Shown here: piece after piece, positions 61,082 through 64,000 of the stretch
Layout of the letters: every line of letters begins with the position of its first letter
Position numbering within the stretch: the first letter of the stretch is position 1
From: Allacma fusca
Taxonomy: Eukaryota > Arthropoda > Collembola > Symphypleona > Sminthuridae
DNA length: 64,000 nt
Direction: 5' to 3'
NCBI GenBank assembly: GCA_947179485.1
Contig: OX359246.1
Coordinates: forward strand, 72,691,508-72,755,507
Notes under the pieces: model-generated
What the model saw: the letters and a program-made list of their open reading frames with translations, nothing else
Told to the model about the DNA's origin: nothing
Database searches by the model: none
Position numbers and translations under genes: made by a program

Positions 61082-64000
61082 TTAAATTCTAGTTACATAT
61101 GCGCTTGCTGTTTAGTCCCAGCTTATAATGACAATTGCAAGGGATGTGGCTTTGCGGCTTCGTAAGTGAGTTGTTATTAATTTAGTTATGATTTTAAGGC
61201 AGTCACGCCCCTATATTCCTCTCCGGTTCCTATTAAATCCCTGGTATTTTCCTCAGATTTTCCTTTACCTACGCTAATAAATATTCAGAATGGTTTTTAA
61301 ATGCATGCGGATTTCTGGGGGGGGGGGTTGAGATTCGAGCGTCATACAGGAACCCCTGGGACTACAATAAGTCTAGGAAATTCGGCTTGAATTTAATATG
61401 AAGTTTATTTTTTGAGCAGAGTCTCCTTCCCAGTTCTATTTAAATTAATTCTAAGACCAAGGCCTTTTGATGCACGTATAATAAATAAATGCATAAATAT
61501 GTAAAAAATAAATAAACACAAGTTTGTCCAGAAAGTACGGAAATATTTGTGGAAAAATATAGGAGTTAAAATTACTTCTAAACAAATTCATTTTTTTAAA
61601 ATTGCTCAATTCCAGACACTGACAAATATGCTTAATAAACCCAATGCTATAAAAATTATGCAAACGTAAAAATAACAAGAGTTCCCGGTCTGCATTAAAA
61701 AACAGAATTAGAAACAGGACACGAAGGATAATGCCGAACGTCAAAGTTACCTTGTGAATTATTCAGTGTGAAAAAATCCCAAACTTACATATATGGTAAC
61801 AAAAAACACGAGTCACAAGGACAAAAACAAAAGTCAATGGAGGAGCTATGCTTAAATGCAGACGGAATACATAGGTGTACAAGTGGTACAAGTGGCAAGT
61901 ATATACTGTAAACATTTTGTCTCTGGCAAAATATCCAGGAAGACGTCAATGGAAATAAAATAAGGATATCTTACCGGGATTCCGGAGAAGGCGTAATGAG
62001 GGATCCACATGTACTCCGTCATGTTCCAGTACTATTTCCTTGAAGACCATTACAATTCCCCTTACACTCTTAGCTGACAGGCTCATGTCCAGGAGGAAAA
62101 CGTTTTAAATTAATTCTGGAATAATCCCAATTTCTTCCGTCACTCTAGTATGAATAATTTCCTTGTTGAGCGCAAATAAAATCTGCAGATGTGTCTTACT
62201 TGGACGAGGGCTCTGTAACGTATACTAAAATGAACGGAAGACACATTCTTCACCCTTCCAAAGCATTTAAAAACTACGCATCAATACTTCCGCTCATTGT
62301 ACATACTATGAGGGTTATATAACGGGGTGGAAAATTTCCGGCGTATTGTTACGTCATTGTAGGGTTTATTGTGCCACTCTGAAGCATATAGAGTGTGATG
62401 ACGATGCAGGGGAAGAATAATTGGGGTGAAGATGCAATGAGGCTAGTGCGTGGAAGATATGAACTTTTACAGTACAATTGGGGTCCTCTTCCTTTGGCCA
62501 ATATTTCTTAGCAATGATATAATCCTTGCAAATGTTACGTAAATGAGGAGAGTATGGGAAGTCTCAGAAGAACAGCAATATTTGTAATTGGATTCCTCGG
62601 ACTTACAATTATGTGCTATGGAAATGGCAAGGTCACTGGAGATTAAGTTTTGTCTTCTGGATTCAAATACATACTGTATACGAGGTTGTTGCGTACGAAT
62701 TCCTGGAGTAGACTCTCATTATAAGGACACCCGCTATATAATACCCTGTAATTTGGGAAGAGTTCCTTTTAGAAACATCAAAAAGGAAAATTTAATTTAT
62801 ATATGACCATTGAGCGCAGTGGTAATTTTTATAAATTTTAGAGGGTGCAAATTTAAGGGCCAATTTTGTAAATTTGAGAGGTTACTATCTTATGGGGACA
62901 GTTCCCTGTAAAAATGTTTTTTATTATGGAATTATATCCCAACGTAAAACTCGTTTGAAAGGCTTCTCCCTCACAGTAATAGCCTGAATCTTATTATTTT
63001 TTTGTATGGGAATATGTCACAAGGCCTGAAAGGTTATGTCATAAATTCTTTACGGGATTTCAGTTTATCCCTAAATACTACATTTGGGGGCTACTTCAGA
63101 GTAGTATTGTCTTTATTTAACTGTGAATTATACCATTGTGTAGAATTTTATTTACTTAGGAACTATAGTGCCAGTCACAATCCACAATCAGAGGAAAATT
63201 GGCTTTGTACAAGGAGGCTTGTTTTTGTATTAAGTTAGACAGTGAGCAGTTAATCAATTTCCGTGAGCAATTTTTCCTATTTTCAGCTTTTAGTGCCGGA
63301 TACTGACGATAATTAATTCCACTACAGATAGTGGTTTAGCAATTCCGAACTGTTTGTAAGTGATTTTAGCGGATGATTGAAGCGGAATTGGGGTACTCGA
63401 GTTCCATTTAAAGATGTATTACTAGCTGTGTATTTTAATGATTAAGCAAGAATAATCAGAAACGTTTTCTAATTATTTTCTAGAAATAGTTTGTTAGTAT
63501 AATTGTAGGAGCAGGGGGAATTCTGTTGGAGAAATGGAACTGTAGGAGGAAAAAGTGAAGAAGCAAGTACTCATGTTCAATGTTTCATATAGAAAAACTG
63601 TTTCATACAATAAACATAGATACAAAAATGCTACAGTATAGATCACTTAATTGGACATTTTGGTTGATTTATTTTCTCATAAAATCCACAATTTTCAAAA
63701 TTAAGGGTGAACGAGGTTTAAATATGAAGCAAGAATCAGATTTTGAATTCAAAAATTTAGTTGTGCAAGGACCAATTCAACAGAGATAAAATAGGAAAGA
63801 AAATGAGCTCTTTAATGAGCCGCTTGAATATTTTCTCACTGCTCCTTACGTTATCACACTGTTTGTCGCTAGATGGGGAGAACAGCAGAAAAGCCGGCTT
63901 ACGACTCTAGCTCAACCCAAACGTAATTCCAGGTCCTTTCTATCTTTCCCCATACACTGTCGATATGCAAATGAGGTTTGAAGGCATGTTTCGCATTCTT
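61082..64000. other. Non-coding, nothing firm
   Basis: AT-rich DNA to the window end. A G11 run lies at 61317-61327. AGTAGACTCTCATTATAAGG at 62704-62723 resembles the start of a pogo-type element without a partner. No exon is supported. Confidence 0.35.

Noticed and set aside
1-64000. CRISPR arrays, tRNA or rRNA genes, bacterial operons
   Set aside because: The tandem arrays have no spacers, no T-loop/anticodon arrangement was found, and all genes are intron-bearing and eukaryotic in type.

Overview
The window looks like arthropod nuclear DNA. It is AT-rich and gene-poor, the genes have introns with GT-AG boundaries, there are many short non-autonomous DNA transposons and microsatellites, and one gene has an arthropod-type core promoter (a TATA box 31 bases upstream of a TCAGT initiator). 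A wax-ester-synthase/DGAT-like acyltransferase beside single-domain terpenoid-cyclase-like genes would suit a springtail (Collembola). That placement is inference from gene content; no marker gene proves it.

I can support five protein-coding genes. (1) 3782-5352 (+): a WS/DGAT (WSD)-type O-acyltransferase in three exons, with an unclear 5' end. (2) 10811-11881 (+) and (3) 22851-23897 (-): two diverged paralogues of a small protein with a terpenoid-cyclase-like fold and a [D/E]VDTT motif, each with a tiny first exon and one intron at the same place. (4) 14536-15577 (-): the coding part of a tubulin polymerization-promoting protein (TPPP/p25-alpha), two coding exons. (5) 32615-46527 (-): a four-exon gene for a 544-residue two-transmembrane protein with three PPxY motifs and Asn-rich tracts, spread over about 14 kb.

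The left half (about 1-31 kb) is packed with small DNA transposons. Five elements have matching terminal inverted repeats and intact, identical 8-bp target duplications (hAT type): 8125-8624, 9041-10145, 24662-25852, 26813-27889 and 29093-30072. A sixth (13308-13606) is likely. Each is filled with degenerate copies of its own short word. Two pogo/Tigger-like elements with TA duplications lie at 6306-7173 and 15624-16457, the latter just upstream of the TPPP start exon. A probable small Helitron end is at 28779-29072.

The right half (about 31-64 kb) holds the long introns of the PPxY gene and then about 17 kb of largely non-coding DNA with three tandem arrays (24-, 14- and 32-bp units), many CA and GA/CT microsatellites, and several ~130-210 bp TA-flanked miniature elements. 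A few exon-like stretches there are reported as candidates only.

The acyltransferase and the cyclase-like pair could both belong to lipid or isoprenoid metabolism, but nothing in the sequence shows that they act together; they are separate transcription units.
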